From Cynocephalus volans (taxonomy: Eukaryota > Chordata > Mammalia > Dermoptera > Cynocephalidae), in contig NC_084463.1 in the NCBI RefSeq assembly GCF_027409185.1, positions 51,392,907-51,456,906 on the forward strand: a stretch of DNA of 64,000 nucleotides. Direction: 5' to 3'. Shown here in pieces: positions 37,981 through 50,699 of the stretch (the stretch's first letter is position 1; each line of letters starts with the position of its first letter). The position numbers and the translations under genes are program-made. The notes beneath the pieces are model-generated. The model had not been told where the DNA came from. It did no database searches and saw nothing but the letters and a program-made list of their open reading frames with translations.

Positions 37981-38050
37981 TACTTCAGAAAGTTCCTGGA
38001 AAAATAGTACTGAAAATAACTTGACTCTTTCCATAAACTTTTTGAAGTAC
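37981..38050. mobile_element. short palindromic MITE (mariner-type candidate)
   Basis: A 70-bp element has imperfect inverted ends: TACTTCAGAAAGTTCCTGGA at the left and TCCATAAACTTTTTGAAGTA at the right. Taking the complement of the right end, 17 of 20 positions match the left. Confidence 0.7.
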
Positions 38051-38099
38051 ACTCATATGTACTTTTTTTTTAAAGACAAATACTATTTTTCTAATAATT

Positions 38100-40925
38100 A
38101 AAAAAATAAAAAATAAAAAAATTATACTTCTTGCCAAGATACAGTAACAGAAGCCAGATTTACCTTCCATTTGAAATGACCAAAAAATAAAAACGAATAA
38201 AAAAAGGAAACTGACTTTCACGACCTGAAAGTCAAGCAATGAATGATTGTGATACCTGAGAGAAGAAGGAAAAAAAAAAAAAAAAAAATGGAATTGCCCT
38301 ATGATCGTCTCAGCTTCCAGGCCACAGCACAGGAAGAAGGAACCCAGGGGGAGCCTGCTGGAGTACCCGAGCACTCGGAGACAGAGGGAACTGGGGCAGT
38401 ACCCGAGCACTCAGAGACAGAGGGGACTGGGGCAGTACCCGAGTACTTTAAGGAGACAGAGGCGAGAGTCCAGGGAGACCGAGGTGGTCAGAGTTCTCAG
38501 GACAGAGCACCAAAGAAGCAAGAGTTGCAGAAAGGGAGACCCTGGAGAACAAAGAGTGTCTGTCCCCTTTGGGTACTTGGGTAAATGCTGGTCAGCACAT
38601 CATGTGAGAAACAGAGAACAATACCCAGGGCTGGGAATAGTGCCTGTTCCCACTTGCCAGACATGAAAAGCTTGCAATTCACAGGGCATCGATTAGAGTG
38701 CATGTGAAGTTCTGTCAGCAGCAGTGAGTAATAACTACCACTAGACCCACCTAACAAATCATAAAAGTAAGATCTGAAAAGATCTAACTGTATTCAAGCA
38801 GCTTAAATGAATCCCAGAGCAAAGTCAAGAAGATTTGCAGGAATACAAATTATCCAGCACCCAACAAGGTAAAATTCACAATATCTGGTGTCTTAGTTAA
38901 AGAAAGCAAGAAAACACAGCCTACAATGAAGAAGATAATTGGTCAACTGAAACCAACCAGTTTGACCAACAGATGTTAAAACAGATGTTATAACTGCATT
39001 CCATGCAATCGAAAAGTTATCTAGAAAAATGAAAGAAATAAAAAAGATACAAGCAACTTATAAAAGTGAAACGATGATGTCTGAAATTAAAAATACACTG
39101 GATAAGATTAATGGTAGATTACATATTGCAAATGAATAGGTTAGTGAACTTAAAGACACAGCAACAAAACTACCTAAAAGAAAACACAAAGAGACAAAAA
39201 TTTTAAAGTTGGTCGAACAAGTAGAAAATCAGTAAAAATATAGTAAAAAAAGAGAAAAAATAAAAGATAAAATTAAAAATAAAATTAAAAGTTCAAAAAA
39301 GGGAAATGATAGAGATCAGAGAAGAAAATAAAGTAGGAAACAAAGCAAAAATAATACAGATGATCAATGAAACCAAAAGCTGGTTCTTTGAGAAAATAAA
39401 TAAAATTGATACTTCTCTAGCCAGACCGAGAAGAAAAAACAGAGAAAATTAAAAATTACCGGTATCAACAATGAGAAAAGTGACACCATCACAGATACCA
39501 CAGGTAATGAAAGGATAATAGGGGAATATTATGAGCAACTTTTCGCCAATAAATTCGACAACTTAGGTGAAATGAATAAATGTCTTGAAAGACAAAAATT
39601 TCCAAAGTGCATTCAAGAAAAAAAAAAAAAATAGATCGCTTGAAGAGGCAATATAAATAAAAAAAAAATCTTAAATGTGTGTTAGAAACACACTTTTCAT
39701 AACTAATATTCCAGGTCCACAGGGCTTCAGTGGTGAATTCGACCAAATACATAGGGAACAAATTATACAAATTCTATACAAAATCTTAAAGAAAATTGAA
39801 GAGGAAGGAACAATGCCCCACTCATTCCATGACTCCAGAAAAACAAACAAACAAAAGACATTAATAATAAAAAACTTTGCAGACCAGTATCCTTCATAAA
39901 AATAGATGCGAAATTTCTAAAAACGAAAAAAAATTCTATCAAATCAAATTTAGCAATATATTTTAAAAAATACATCATGACCAATTGTGGTTTATCCCAG
40001 CATTGTTATATTGGTTTAACATTTAAAAAAAATCAATCAATATGATTTGTCATATTAACACACTAAAAAAAAGGAAAAACCTGTTGATCAACTCCATAGA
40101 TACAGAAAAGCATTTAAAAAAATACAACATCTAGTACTAATTTTAAAAAAAGTTCAATATCATTAGCTATCAGGGAAGAACAAATCAAAACCAGAGAGAT
40201 ACCACTTCACACTCAGTAGGACGGCTATAACCTCAAAAATGAAAAATAACCAATGTTGGAGAGGACAGAGAGAAAAAATCCTCATACATTGCTGGTGGGA
40301 GTATAACATGGTGTGGTGCTATGGGAAACAGTTTGGTGTTTCCTCAAAACACTGAACGTAGAATTACTGCATGATCCAGCAATTCTACTTTGGGGTATAT
40401 ACTCAAAATAATTGAAAACAGGGTCTCGAAGAACTATTTGTACGCCCATGTTCATAGCAGCATGATTCACAGTAGCTAAAAGGTGGAAGCAGCCCAAGTG
40501 TCCATCAATGGATGAACAGATAAGCAAAACGTGGCACATATATACACACAATGGACTATCGTTCAATCCTGCAGTGGGAGGAAATTCTGACGTGTGCTAC
40601 AACATGAGTGAACTTTGAGGACATTATGCTGAGTAAAATAACCGAGTCACAAAAAGACAAATACTGTGTGATTCCACTTACACGAGGTACTTACAGTAGT
40701 TAAAATCATAAAGACAGCAGAATGGTGGTTGCCAGGGGATCGGGGAGGGGAAAATGGGTGGTTATGATTTAATGGGTGTGGAGCTTCAGTTTTATAAGAT
40801 GAGAAGAGTTATGGAGATGGACAGAACATTATGAATGTCTTTAATACCACTTACCTGTATTCTCAAAAATGGTAAATTTTATGTGTATTTTAACACTACA
40901 AAAAATTAGAAGGAAAAGACAGTAT
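38100..40925 (+). mobile_element. L1, nearly end to end but internally deleted
   Basis: The order is that of an L1: a GC-richer leader (38280-38760), ORF1-like text (38760-39370), ORF2 text (39370-40140, e.g. AGCTGGTTCTTTGAGAAAAT), then the 3' end (40150-40920, with ATACCACTTCACACTCAG and GTGGTTGCCAGGGGATCGG). Most of ORF2 is missing, and no long frame survives. Confidence 0.65.
38363..38470 (+). repeat. 36-bp tandem repeat in the L1 leader
   Basis: Two good 36-bp units (38363-38398 and 38399-38434, starting GTACCCGAGCACTC) are followed by a weaker third. The period is a multiple of three, so an open frame at 38243-38584 shows a 12-residue repeat; the frame is incidental. Confidence 0.8.
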
Positions 40926-41765
40926 AATGCCTATATCCCTTACTATATTCCCTTATCTTTAAAAGCAATTGCAAAAAACAATATCATGCCATTGAATCTT
41001 GGGGTCAATGACATAGAAATGTAATATATTTGACAGGAACAGCACAGAGCGGGTGGGTGCGTAAGAAAAAAACACTAGATGGCAACATGAATTCACAGGA
41101 AAAAATAAAGAGGAACAGAAATCGTAAATAAGAATTTTTTTAAATTTGCTTTTTAATTTATTTCCCAAATTGGAGACCAAGTTTAAATAATATGAAATCC
41201 ATGAACAATTATGTAATGCAGTTAATAAAGTCCTTTCACTTCCTTCATTTTAAATGCAACTGAACAGAGCAGGTAGCTGGAATCTTAAGGGAAATGCAAG
41301 AAATCTAGAGCATCAACTTCAAATCTGGCTATCTCTAGTTAGATAAATATTATACTAAAGCCAAAGTTTTTGTGCAAATATCACAACACTAGGGAGAAGA
41401 GCATTCCCAGAGAGAGTGTCCAAGAACACTGCTGAAGAGAAAAGAGAATGTCAGGGAATTTATTTTCACCTGACAGTTTTTATTCTACAAAGATCACTTG
41501 TGTGCAAATCATATTCTCCTGTATAACCAGTAGTTCATAACTTTTCAGTAAAATTCTGTGGAGAATTTATTCCTATCACATCAAGTTCTGGCAAAAACTG
41601 TCGACCCTGTCAATACCGCTGCATTTTTATTATTTACTCTTTTGCTTAGAGATGTGAATTTATTTTGGTTTTGCTTTGTTCTTTGAATTACTATAATTCC
41701 CATGGAGGGGGCAAGATATGTTTTTTCTATGGGTAAGACTTTGTCAGGGAATTTCACACTCTTTA
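40926..41765. other. unassigned AT-rich intergenic sequence
   Basis: No gene or clear repeat boundary is seen; parts are L1-like. Confidence 0.35.
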
Positions 41766-42570
41766 AAAATTTTTTTTATTATTTATTATTAGCATATTTA
41801 TTATTACAAATTGTGATTTTTCTTTCTGCCCTTTACCCAACCTACCACTCCCCAAACCACCTTGCTCCATCCTCACATCTCTAGTATCCTTAGGTTTGTT
41901 CTCTCCTCCTGAAAGTTCAAAGTACTGTTGTGGTCTTTTCTTTTCTTTTTCTTCTCTTCTCTTCTCTTCTCTACTCTTCTCTTCTCTTCTCTCTCTCTCT
42001 CTTCTTTTCTTTCTCGTTCTCTCTCTTTCTTTCCTTCTTTCTTAGCAGCCAGTTATGAGTGAGAACATGCAGTATTTCTCTTTCCTTGTCTGGCTTATTT
42101 CACTTAACATAATTTTCTCCAGACTCATCCATGCTGTTGCAAATTGCAGAATTTCATCAAAACCACATTGAGATATCATCTCACCCCAGTTAGATTGGCC
42201 ATTATTAAAAAGACTGAGAATAACAAATGTTGGCGAGGATGTGGGGAAAGGGGAACTCTTCTTCAGTGTTGGTGGGACTGTAAATTGGTGCGGCCATAAT
42301 GGAAAACAGTATGCAGTTTCCTCAAACAACTACAGATAGCACTACCATATGATCCAGCAATCCCACTACTGGGTATGTATCCAAAGGGATGGAAATCATC
42401 ATGTTGAAAGGACACCTGAACTCCCATGTTCATTGCAGCTCTATTTACAGTAGCCAAATTATGGAACCAACCTAAGTGCTCATCAATGGATGACTGGATA
42501 CATGGAAAATATCCACATATCCATGAGGAAAATGTGATATATATACTGTAATACTACTCAGCCATGAATA
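41766..42570 (-). mobile_element. L1 3' end with 5' inversion (twin-primed)
   Basis: Positions 41766-42155 are L1 in reverse complement, with the tail at the left (TTTAAAAATTTTTTTTATTA) and the phrase TTATTTCACTTAACATAATT. From about 42156 the sequence turns to sense orientation (ATCAAAACCACATTGAGATA to ACTACTCAGCCATGAATA). In element order the inner breakpoints adjoin: the sense piece stops at CAGCCATGAATA, and the reversed piece starts at GAAATTCTGCAATTTGC. This is the mark of twin priming. Confidence 0.78.
41935..42045 (+). repeat. (CTTTT)/(CTCTT)n microsatellite
   Basis: A pyrimidine-only run of TCTTC, TCTCT and CTTTC units lies inside the L1 3' UTR of the twin-primed copy. Confidence 0.85.
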
Positions 42571-42649
42571 CGAAATTTAACATAACAATCTTTATAACTG
42601 TATGCTTGCTCTCCCTTCTTCTCTCAGCTTCTTTAAAGACTCTTAAAAT

Positions 42650-45110
42650 TATACAAATTAATAATTATAGCAATATATTGTTTGTAACATATCAAGACAT
42701 AATATGTACAGAGACAATAACACCAAAAGGCGGAAGGAAATAGAACTATAAAGAAGTTAAGTTCCTATACATCCTTGAATTAAGTTAATACAAATCTGGA
42801 GTCAATTTTGTTAAGTTAAGATCTATCTGGTAAGCCCTAGCAACCACTAAGAAAATAGCCAAAAAACATTAAATATTATTAAATGAATTAAACATTATGT
42901 AAAAAAATTAAATTAATGCAAAAGAAGGTAGTAACAAAATAGTTATGACATTTAAGCACAAAAAGCAAAATGGCAGATATATCAGTAATAACATTAAATA
43001 TGAATGAATTAAAATATCCATTCAAAATCCAGAGATTGTCACACTGAATAAAACAAAGCAAAATAAAACAAGGTCCTACTACATGCTATTCACAGGTGAT
43101 ACACACTGTAGATTCAAAGATACAAATACATTGAAAGTAAAACATATACCATTATAACCAAAACCATAAAAGAGCTGGAGTAGCTATATTAATATCAGAC
43201 AAAATGGCCTTTAAAACAAAAATTATCACTAGAGATAAAGGGGAACATTTAAAATTGTAAACTGCTTAACTCATTTGAAGTTACAACTATTCTAAACATA
43301 TATGCTGCTAACAACACAGCCCCCAAATCCAGGGAGCAATAATGGACAGGACTGAAGAGAGAAAGGGATAAACTATAACAAACCAGATACTTTAATAACC
43401 TGCTTTCAATGGTGGATAAAACCACAAGGCATGCACAGGAATGGAACAGTGCTATAAACCAACTAGCCCTAGCAGAAATCTAGAGAACACTTCACCCAAC
43501 GGCAGCAGAATACACATCACCTCCAGACACATGGAATATTCCCCAGAACAGACCGTATGCTAGCTCAAAAAATAAGCCTCACTGAATTTAAAAGAATTGA
43601 AATCATACAAATTATGTCCACTGGCAGAAATGGAAATAATTCTGAACTAAATAACAAAAAATGGGAAATTCACAAATATGTAGAAATCAAACAACATACT
43701 CCTAAATAACCAATGGGTCAAAGAAAATATCACAAGGTAAGTTAGAAAATATTTTGAGATAAATGAAATGGAAAACACAACATGTCAAAACTTAAGCGAT
43801 GTAGCTAAAGCAGGTCTTGGAGATAAATTCATAGCTTTAAATGCCTATGTTAAAAAAAGAAAGATCTCAAATCAATAATCTAATCTTTCACTTTAAATAA
43901 CAGAAAGATGAGCAAACCCAAAACAAACAGAAGGAAGGATATGATAAAGGTTAGAGTGGAAATAGAAAATGGAAAAACAATTGGGAAAATCAACACCACC
44001 AAGAGTTTACTCTTGAAAAAAGATCAATAAAACTGATAAACCTTTAGTTACACTGACAATAAAAACAAAAAGACTCAAATTACTAAAATCAAGAATAATT
44101 TACAGAAAAAAAACTTTTGTAAGGAAATACTGTGAACCACTGTATGTCAATAAGTGAGAAAATTTAGATGAAATGTACAAGTTCCTAGAAAAACACAAAC
44201 GACCTAGACTGACTCAGGTAGGAAAGAAACAGCATAATAGACCTATTACAAGAGTAAATTAGTACTTTAAAGACTTTCCACAAAGAAAAGCCCAGTTCCA
44301 GATGGCTTCCATGGTGAATTCTATTGAACATTTAAAGAATTATTAATACCATCCCTTAATAAACTCTTGCAAAAATAGAAGAGAAGGGAATACTTGTCAG
44401 CTCTTTCTTTGAGGCTATTTTTTCCTTGATACCAAGAACAGATAAAGTCATCACAAGAAAACTACATACCAGTATCTCTTATGATATAGACATACAAATC
44501 CTCAACAAAATACTAACAAACTGGATCAGGCAACATGTTAAAAGGGTTATACACCATGACAAACTGAGATTTATCCCAGGAATGAGAGGTTGGATTAACA
44601 TCCCCAAATCAGTTTATATACTAAATCATATTAACTGATTGAGAACAAAATCCACATGATCCTCTCAATAGATACAGACAAAAGCATGTGAAAAAAGTCA
44701 ACACCCTTTTATGATAAAATATTCATCAAACTAGGAATAGAAGAGAACTTCCTCAACCTGATAAAGAACGGCTACGAAAATTCCACAGCTAACGTCCTAC
44801 TTAATGATAAAGGACCGAATGGTCTCTCCGTAAGATGAGGGACAAGACAAAGATGCCCACTCTCACCTCCTCTATCCAACATCGTAGCGGAGGCTCCAGT
44901 CAGGAAAACTAGGCAAGAAAAGAAATAAAAGGCATCCAGGTTGGAAAATAAATAAGACATAAAATGATATCTATCTGCACAGATCTTATGTATCAAAAAC
45001 TCTCAGGAATCCACTAAAAAACTGTTAAAATAATAGTTGCAGGTACAAGATCAATAAATAGGAGTTAATCGACTTCTGTATGTTAGCAGTGAACAATTCA
45101 AAAATGGAAT
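42650..45110 (+). mobile_element. L1 ORF2 remnant, sense
   Basis: Forward ORF2 sequence covers the endonuclease-to-RT part: TAATATCAGACAAAATGGCC near 43190, then GATGGCTTCCATGGTGAATT near 44300. A short surviving frame at 44426-44638 shows the RT-linker phrase RVIHHDKLRFIPGM. Stops and frameshifts elsewhere kill the frame. Confidence 0.75.
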
Positions 45111-45115
45111 AAATA

Positions 45116-45205
45116 GGCTGGCACTTTAGCTCAGTTGGTTAGAGCACAGGCTTGTCACACCAAGGTCACAGCTTCAGATCCTCTACTGGCCAGCCCCCCC
45201 CCACC
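45116..45205 (+). mobile_element. tRNA-Ile-derived SINE, monomer
   Basis: The head GGCACTTTAGCTCAGTTGGT is close to tRNA-Ile. ACACCAAGGTCACAGC and a damaged B box (TTCAGATCCTC) follow. The tail passes into a C run and then the purine repeat at 45208. Confidence 0.82.
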
Positions 45206-45207
45206 CC

Positions 45208-45246
45208 CAAAAGAAAGAAAGAAAGAAGGAGAGAAAGAGAGAGACA

Positions 45247-45277
<31 letters not shown>

Positions 45278-45305
45278 AAGAAAAGAAAGAAAGAAAGAAA
45301 AAAAG
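45208..45305 (+). repeat. (GAAA)n purine microsatellite
   Basis: The run of AAAG and AGAG units forms the expanded tail of the adjacent SINE. It produces Lys/Glu/Arg-only open frames that are not genes. Confidence 0.9.
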
Positions 45306-45960
45306 ATTCCATTTACAATAGCATCAAAAATAATAATATACTTAGAAATAAATTAAACAGAAGAAGTATAAGAATTGTGCCCTGGAAACTACAAAACATC
45401 TTTGAAAGAAATTAATATCCGACTAACCAGACATTTAATGTTTATGGATCAGAAGACTTAATATTGTTAAAATGGCAACAGTCCCCAAAATTATCTACAG
45501 GAGTCAATGAAATCCCTATAAAAACCCTAGCTGCCTTTTAATTTTTTTTTTTCAGAAATCAATAAACCGAGGTGAAAATTAATATGAACATTCAAGGGGT
45601 CCAGAACTGTTAAAACAATCTCAAAAAAGAACAAAGTTGGAGGACTCATACTTACTGATGTCAAAGCTACGAAATTACACAGAGACAGTGTGGTGTTGGC
45701 CTAAGATAGATGCCAGTGGCATACACTTGAGAATCCAGACGGAAACGCTTACGTTTATAGTCAGGACAATTCAGCGAGGAAAGAACAGTCGTTTCAACAA
45801 ATGGTGCTGGGGACAACTGGATATGCTCTGGCAGAACAATGAACTTGAACGCGTACCTCACACCGTACACAAAAATTAACTCAAAGCAGATCCGAAATCT
45901 GAATGTAAGAGCTAAAACTGTAAACCTTTTAGAAGAAAACATGAGTCAATCTTCATTTTA
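45306..45960 (+). mobile_element. L1 ORF2 remnant, continued
   Basis: The L1 ORF2 text continues after the SINE: CATTTACAATAGCATCAAAA, then GGAAACTACAAAACATCTTTG and GACAATTCAGCGAGGAAAG. No intact frame. Confidence 0.7.
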
Positions 45961-46542
45961 GATTAGAGAAGATTTTCCTAAATATGACGTAAATCCCACT
46001 TGGTGATGGTGTAAAATCCTGTTTACGTGTCTTTCTTTACTAAATGTTCCTTGGGTTGTGGCAAACTTTTCATTAATTTTCAGAGCTCTGAAAACATTGT
46101 TTCTGACAACTTTTGAGGTTCCTTTCCGGAGGAGTGGATTTTTGATGAGGCGTGACTCTACCAGAGGGTGGGAGCATTCCTTTGTGGTGACAAAGTAGTT
46201 CTGTACCCTGGTGGTGGTCGCCCAAGTCACTGCGTGGAACAAACACACACACATGAATGCAGATTTTAAAAGGCGTGAGAATTGAATAAAATCTGCCGTC
46301 TGGGTATCAGTGTTGTACCCATTTGATACTGTACTAAAACTAAGATGTCACTACTTATAGCTTCCTGCAGGTCTATAATCATTCCAAAAATAAAGAGTTA
46401 AAAAAATGTGTCTAAGTAAAACAGTAAACAGAAAAGATCTTTTAAAAATCTCCAAAATACTTAGTTTATAAAATTGCAACAATTTAAGCTCAAAATATTT
46501 ATTGGATTGTAAAAGGATTGGTAGGCGATCAGAGTAAAAATG
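45961..46542. other. L1 3' end-like at left, then unassigned
   Basis: No gene is visible. 46180-46330 is weakly like an old L1 3' end. Confidence 0.35.
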
Positions 46543-46550
46543 ATCTGACT

Positions 46551-46714
46551 ATGGGGGCCGACCCCGTGGCGCACTCGGGAGACTGCGGTGCTGGGAGCGC
46601 GGCAGCAGGCGGCGCTCCCGCCGCGGGTTCGAATCCTATGTAGGGATGGCCGGTGAGCTCACTGGCTGAGCGTGGTGCCGCCGGTCACAAAAAGACAAAA
46701 AAAAAAAAAAAAAA
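46551..46714 (+). mobile_element. tRNA-like SINE, GC-rich type 2
   Basis: The head is GGGCCGACCCCGTGGCGCAC. The GC-rich arm (GGGAGCGCGGCAGCAGGCGG, then CGCTCCCGCCGC) can pair with itself. B box GGTTCGAATCC, a second unit GAGCTCACTGGCTGAGCGTG and the tail CACAAAAAGAC plus poly(A) follow. ATCTGACT flanks both sides (46543-46550 and 46715-46722). Confidence 0.87.
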
Positions 46715-46722
46715 ATCTGACT

Positions 46723-47154
46723 GACGTCCCATTACTCATACCTGCATGTTACCCACGTGTGTGTACATAAAATGAGCAGTTTTTACTTTTCTTTTTGTTC
46801 TTTACTGTGGATTATAATCACATAGGTTAATCATTATGGGAGGAAAATATTAAACTTAATTGTGCAGAAACTTGTGCCTAATTTCAAGAACTAAATTAAA
46901 ATATTAATCACATAAATTAGAAAAACCTATTCTTAGGAATAGAAATCATAACATCTTGTGGCTATAAAGAATATTGAGCTATAAATGCATCAAGATGTCA
47001 AGTCACTTTTTGTTTGTTTTCTTTCTTCCTCTGATGTTCATTCAGTGTTCCATGGCGTGTCTTTCCATACCTTATTTAACCCGTTCCCTAGAGACAGGCC
47101 TTTGTTGCTTTTAATATCTCACCACAGATAACGTGTTAGTGAATTTTCTTGTCA
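46723..47154. other. unassigned AT-rich sequence
   Basis: Nothing recognisable is seen. Confidence 0.35.
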
Positions 47155-47570
47155 CATGTCTTTTTTTATCATGGCAAAAAACACATAACATAAAATTTAC
47201 CATCTTACCCCTTCTTAAGTGCACAATTCTGTGGCATTAAGTACACTCGTGTAGTTGTGCAACTCTCGCCACTGCGCATTCTAGAACTTTTTCATCTTCC
47301 CAAACAGAAACTGCACACCCACTGACCACTGACTCGCTATCACCCACGTCCTGACCCCTGGTGACCACTAGTCTGCTGTCTGTCTCTGTGAATTTGCCTG
47401 CTCTAGGGACCTCATGCAAACGAGAACACACAGTATTTGTTCCTTTGTGACTGGCTTATTTCATTCGGTGGAATAACGTCCTCAAGATTCATCCACGCTG
47501 CAGCACGTGTCAGAATTTCCTTCCTTTTGAAGGCTGAATAGTGTTCCATTGTACGGAGGATGCACCGCAG
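47155..47570 (-). mobile_element. L1M 3' end, antisense
   Basis: The complement of an old L1 3' end: ACATAACATAAAATTTACCA, then CAACTCTCGCCACTGCGC and CTGGCTTATTTCATTCGG. Confidence 0.75.
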
Positions 47571-48385
47571 GTTTACCCATATCCTGGGGTCCTGGCAGGG
47601 GTCTTGGCACCATCCACCACAGGAGGAAGTGCCTGGAGTGCAGCCACCACGTGGGGGGGGGGGAAGGCTCATTCCTGGTTCTTCTGCCAGCCTCCGTGGG
47701 GACCCAGGGCCCAGGATGGGCAGGAGGTGGCATAAATCTCAGGGACATCATCACGAGATGGCAGATGGTGTCCTTGCCATCCACATCTTCCTCACTGGTG
47801 TCCCTGTGGGGCCCTGACTTCCTTCATAGCCCCCCAGGCAGGAGGGTGGCCCAGCACTGCTGTGACCATTAGAGCTGGGGCTGGGCTCCCCTGGGCCTCG
47901 ATTTCCCCACCTGTATGGTGAGGGACCTGGTGCAGTCAGGTGGTTCTGACTCTCTCTAAAAGCTGGTCCACCCTCCTCTCTGGACATGACGTAGGGTCCT
48001 CAGAAGCCATTCACAGCATGGGCAGGACGACAGGTGCCCAGACACGGAGAGGGGCCCCTGCTGCAGGGAGGGTGCCCATGGCATGTTGGGGAAAGAGACG
48101 CAGTCCCTGGAGAGGATGGGTCCCTGGGTGGGAGGGACATGGGGACAGGAGGCCTGGCCTGGGGAGAGAGCAGACATAGGGCCAAGGCTTCATGAAGAGG
48201 TCTCAGTTTCCCTTGTCCCTGCCCGATCCTCACCTCTCTCGCCCTCAGCTGCCTCCCCACCTCTACCCTTGCAGCCGTCGTCCCCCATCTCTGAGCCTGG
48301 GACACTTCTTTCTATCACAAAAGGGCCTCCCCTTCAGATGGGCCAAGTGTTCCCTTCCCATGTCCTCTCCCCACACACGGGTTGT
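47571..48385. other. GC-rich unassigned sequence
   Basis: Overlapping frames on both strands reach 160 codons but lack any domain. A weak MIR-like core is possible near 47895-47935. Confidence 0.35.
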
Positions 48386-48832
48386 CTTAGCCCATTTTCT
48401 GTCGCTTACCACAGAATACCCGAAGCTGGTAATTTATTAAGAAACGAAATTCATTTCTTCCAGTTCTGGAGGCTAGGGAGTCCAAAGTTGGGGGTGGGGG
48501 CCACATCTGGTTGTGAGGGCCACATCTGGCTTTGTTGCTGGTGGGGAGTCTCGGCAGGGTCCTGATGTGGTGGTGTCACATAGTGAGGGGGCTGAGCATG
48601 CTAGCTCAGGTCTCTCTTTCTCTTCTTATAAAGCCACTGGTTCACTCCCATGATAGTCCACTAATCCATTAACCCATTAATCCATTAATCTATGAATGGA
48701 TTAATCTATTCATAATGGCGGAGCCCTCATGACCCCATCACCTCTTAAAGGCCCCACCTCTCAGCACTGCCACACAGGGGGTTAAGTTTCCAATACATGA
48801 TCTTTTGGAGGACACATTCAAACCACAACACA
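48386..48832 (-). mobile_element. MaLR-type LTR, minus strand
   Basis: It opens GTCTTAGCCCATTTTCTGTC, passes AGTTCTGGAGGCTAGGGAG and ends near TTCAAACCACAACAC. An internal run of AATCCATTAA units with the palindrome AATCCATT/AATGGATT lies at 48660-48712. Confidence 0.78.
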
Positions 48833-50690
48833 GGCCCACCACAGGGACATTGGCTGCAGCTGCCCGAGAGTAGCAGGAGCTGCACTGGAGGAGGGTGGCT
48901 GGTAGAAGGTACAGCCAGGCCCTAGGCTATGCCCATGGCAGGCTGCTCAGGTTGTCCACTGCATGAGGGCCCCTCATGGGACTGGGCCCACCTGGAGGGG
49001 CCATCACTCTGACTCCCAAATGGGGCCATTCCCACTCCAGGCAAGGAAGCAGAGACCCAGGGTGGGGTCACAGGCAGCCTGTGGGAGGCTGTGTGGAGAT
49101 TCCCCGTCTGGGCATCCAAGTTAGGGGCTGGGAAGCTGGCCTCTCGAGGCGGGGGAACGGCAGGAGGAACATTCCAGGTGGGGGCCACAGCAAAAGCAGA
49201 GGGTCCCTTTGTGTGTGGGACCCTCGACAAAGGTTCTGTGGGGTGGGGGTGGGTGGACAGGACAACGCAGGCCTTGAACTCCGAACTCCAGGCTGGCACA
49301 GAAGCTCAGGGAGGTGAGGATTTGGAGAGCCAGGGAACTTCTGAAAGGTCATCAGCACCCCTCAAGGTGGGCCAAGAAGCTCTGAGAGCCCAAACCCCCA
49401 TGGACTGAGTCCATGTAGAGCTCCATGGCCTGCTGCCCTGCTCAGAGCTCAATGGCTGCCGTGGAGGCTGCAAGGGAATGTTCCCAGCTAAGCTGGGAGC
49501 TGGCAGATGGTCCTCGGGCAGGAGGGCTCAGGGCAGATGCAAGTCACCAGCCTGGCCCATGGCTTCAGACAAAGAAATATGCCTGACCAAAGCCCAGCCA
49601 CCAGCACCTCCCAGCCAGCCTTTGAACTTGGGGGACACAGGATACAGATTCCTGCTCTGGGAAAAGCATCTGCTGGTGGGCTCAGTCCCTACCTTGGACC
49701 CGGGCTCGGGACAGGGGCAGGACTGGCTATGCTGACCCTCACTGGCCCCTCCCTGCGCTTGCTCATGCCTACAGCCCAGCTGAGCCTCCGTCCAATCTGG
49801 GGGTGGGCAGTGATAACAAGCCCACAGAGATCACAGTGACATCTCAGTGGCAGCCTCCACTCTGGGGGCGCCGAGGTTCCTGGCTGACGGAGGGGTGCGG
49901 AGGGGCCAGAGCACTTGCCCGAGGCTGCAGCCTGCACACCTGCTGCAGAGCACTGGCCTGTGCTGTCCTCGTCCCCCTCCCCACCTTGCTCAGGGGAGTG
50001 ATCAGTGCCCACTGTCCCTGTGGAGGCCATGCTGTGACTCTGTCCCCCTTCAGTCACTTGTCCTGGCTCCCCCAAGGGCCTGACCCACGGCCAGTTCCCA
50101 ACCCCAAGTGGAAGCTCCCTGGGCAGGGCCTGGCTTCCCTCATGTGGGGGGTGCTGTCTCCAGCCCCAGATGGGGCTCCCTGGGTGTGCATCGGAAGGAA
50201 GGGCCTGGCCAGGTGGCCACGCCGGCTGAACTCCTGGCCGCCTTCTTGGGAGCCGTGGGGCAGAGGAGGGCCCCGCCCTGTGCTGGCTCCTCCACCCCGC
50301 AGGGTCAGCCAGAGGCCTCGGAGGCTGCCGCTCCAGGCAGGGCCCTTCCCAGCCTCGCTAAGGAGGGCGGGCAGCCCGGCATGCGCGGAATGTCCTCCAG
50401 CATCCAGCATCTGGCCCCCACCCCGAGCCAAGGTCAGCCCCTCCTGCCCCAGCCCCTACTGGGCAGGGTGTAGGGCCACTGGCCTGGGGTGCACCCGCCC
50501 AGGGCCGGGCTACGAGGCTAAGGCTGCCCCTGTGCTATCCCAGGACGGCAGTGCCAGGACAGAGTGTGTAATGGGAAAAGGGGAATGCCCGACCCCCACG
50601 CAGACACAGGGGGCAACTGGTATGAACCGATGACTTACACAGGATGCAGCCAAGTAACCAACACATTTTTGACGATCATTAGTTAATTAG
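48833..50690. other. GC-rich unassigned sequence
   Basis: About 1.9 kb without a recognised repeat. Several frames over 100 codons exist (the longest 49803-50633, plus), but they overlap others on both strands and carry no domain or splice pattern I can support. Confidence 0.4.
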
Positions 50691-50699
50691 CCCCCTGAC

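Noticed and set aside
45135..45415. Lys/Glu/Arg-rich frames
   Set aside because: They are translations of a (GAAA)n microsatellite attached to a SINE tail.
46551..46714. A functional tRNA gene
   Set aside because: It is a dimeric SINE with poly(A) tail and target-site duplication; the cloverleaf is not intact.
49803..50633. A 276-codon frame on the plus strand
   Set aside because: GC-rich DNA has few stops; other frames overlap it on both strands, and it shows no domain, signal or conserved motif.
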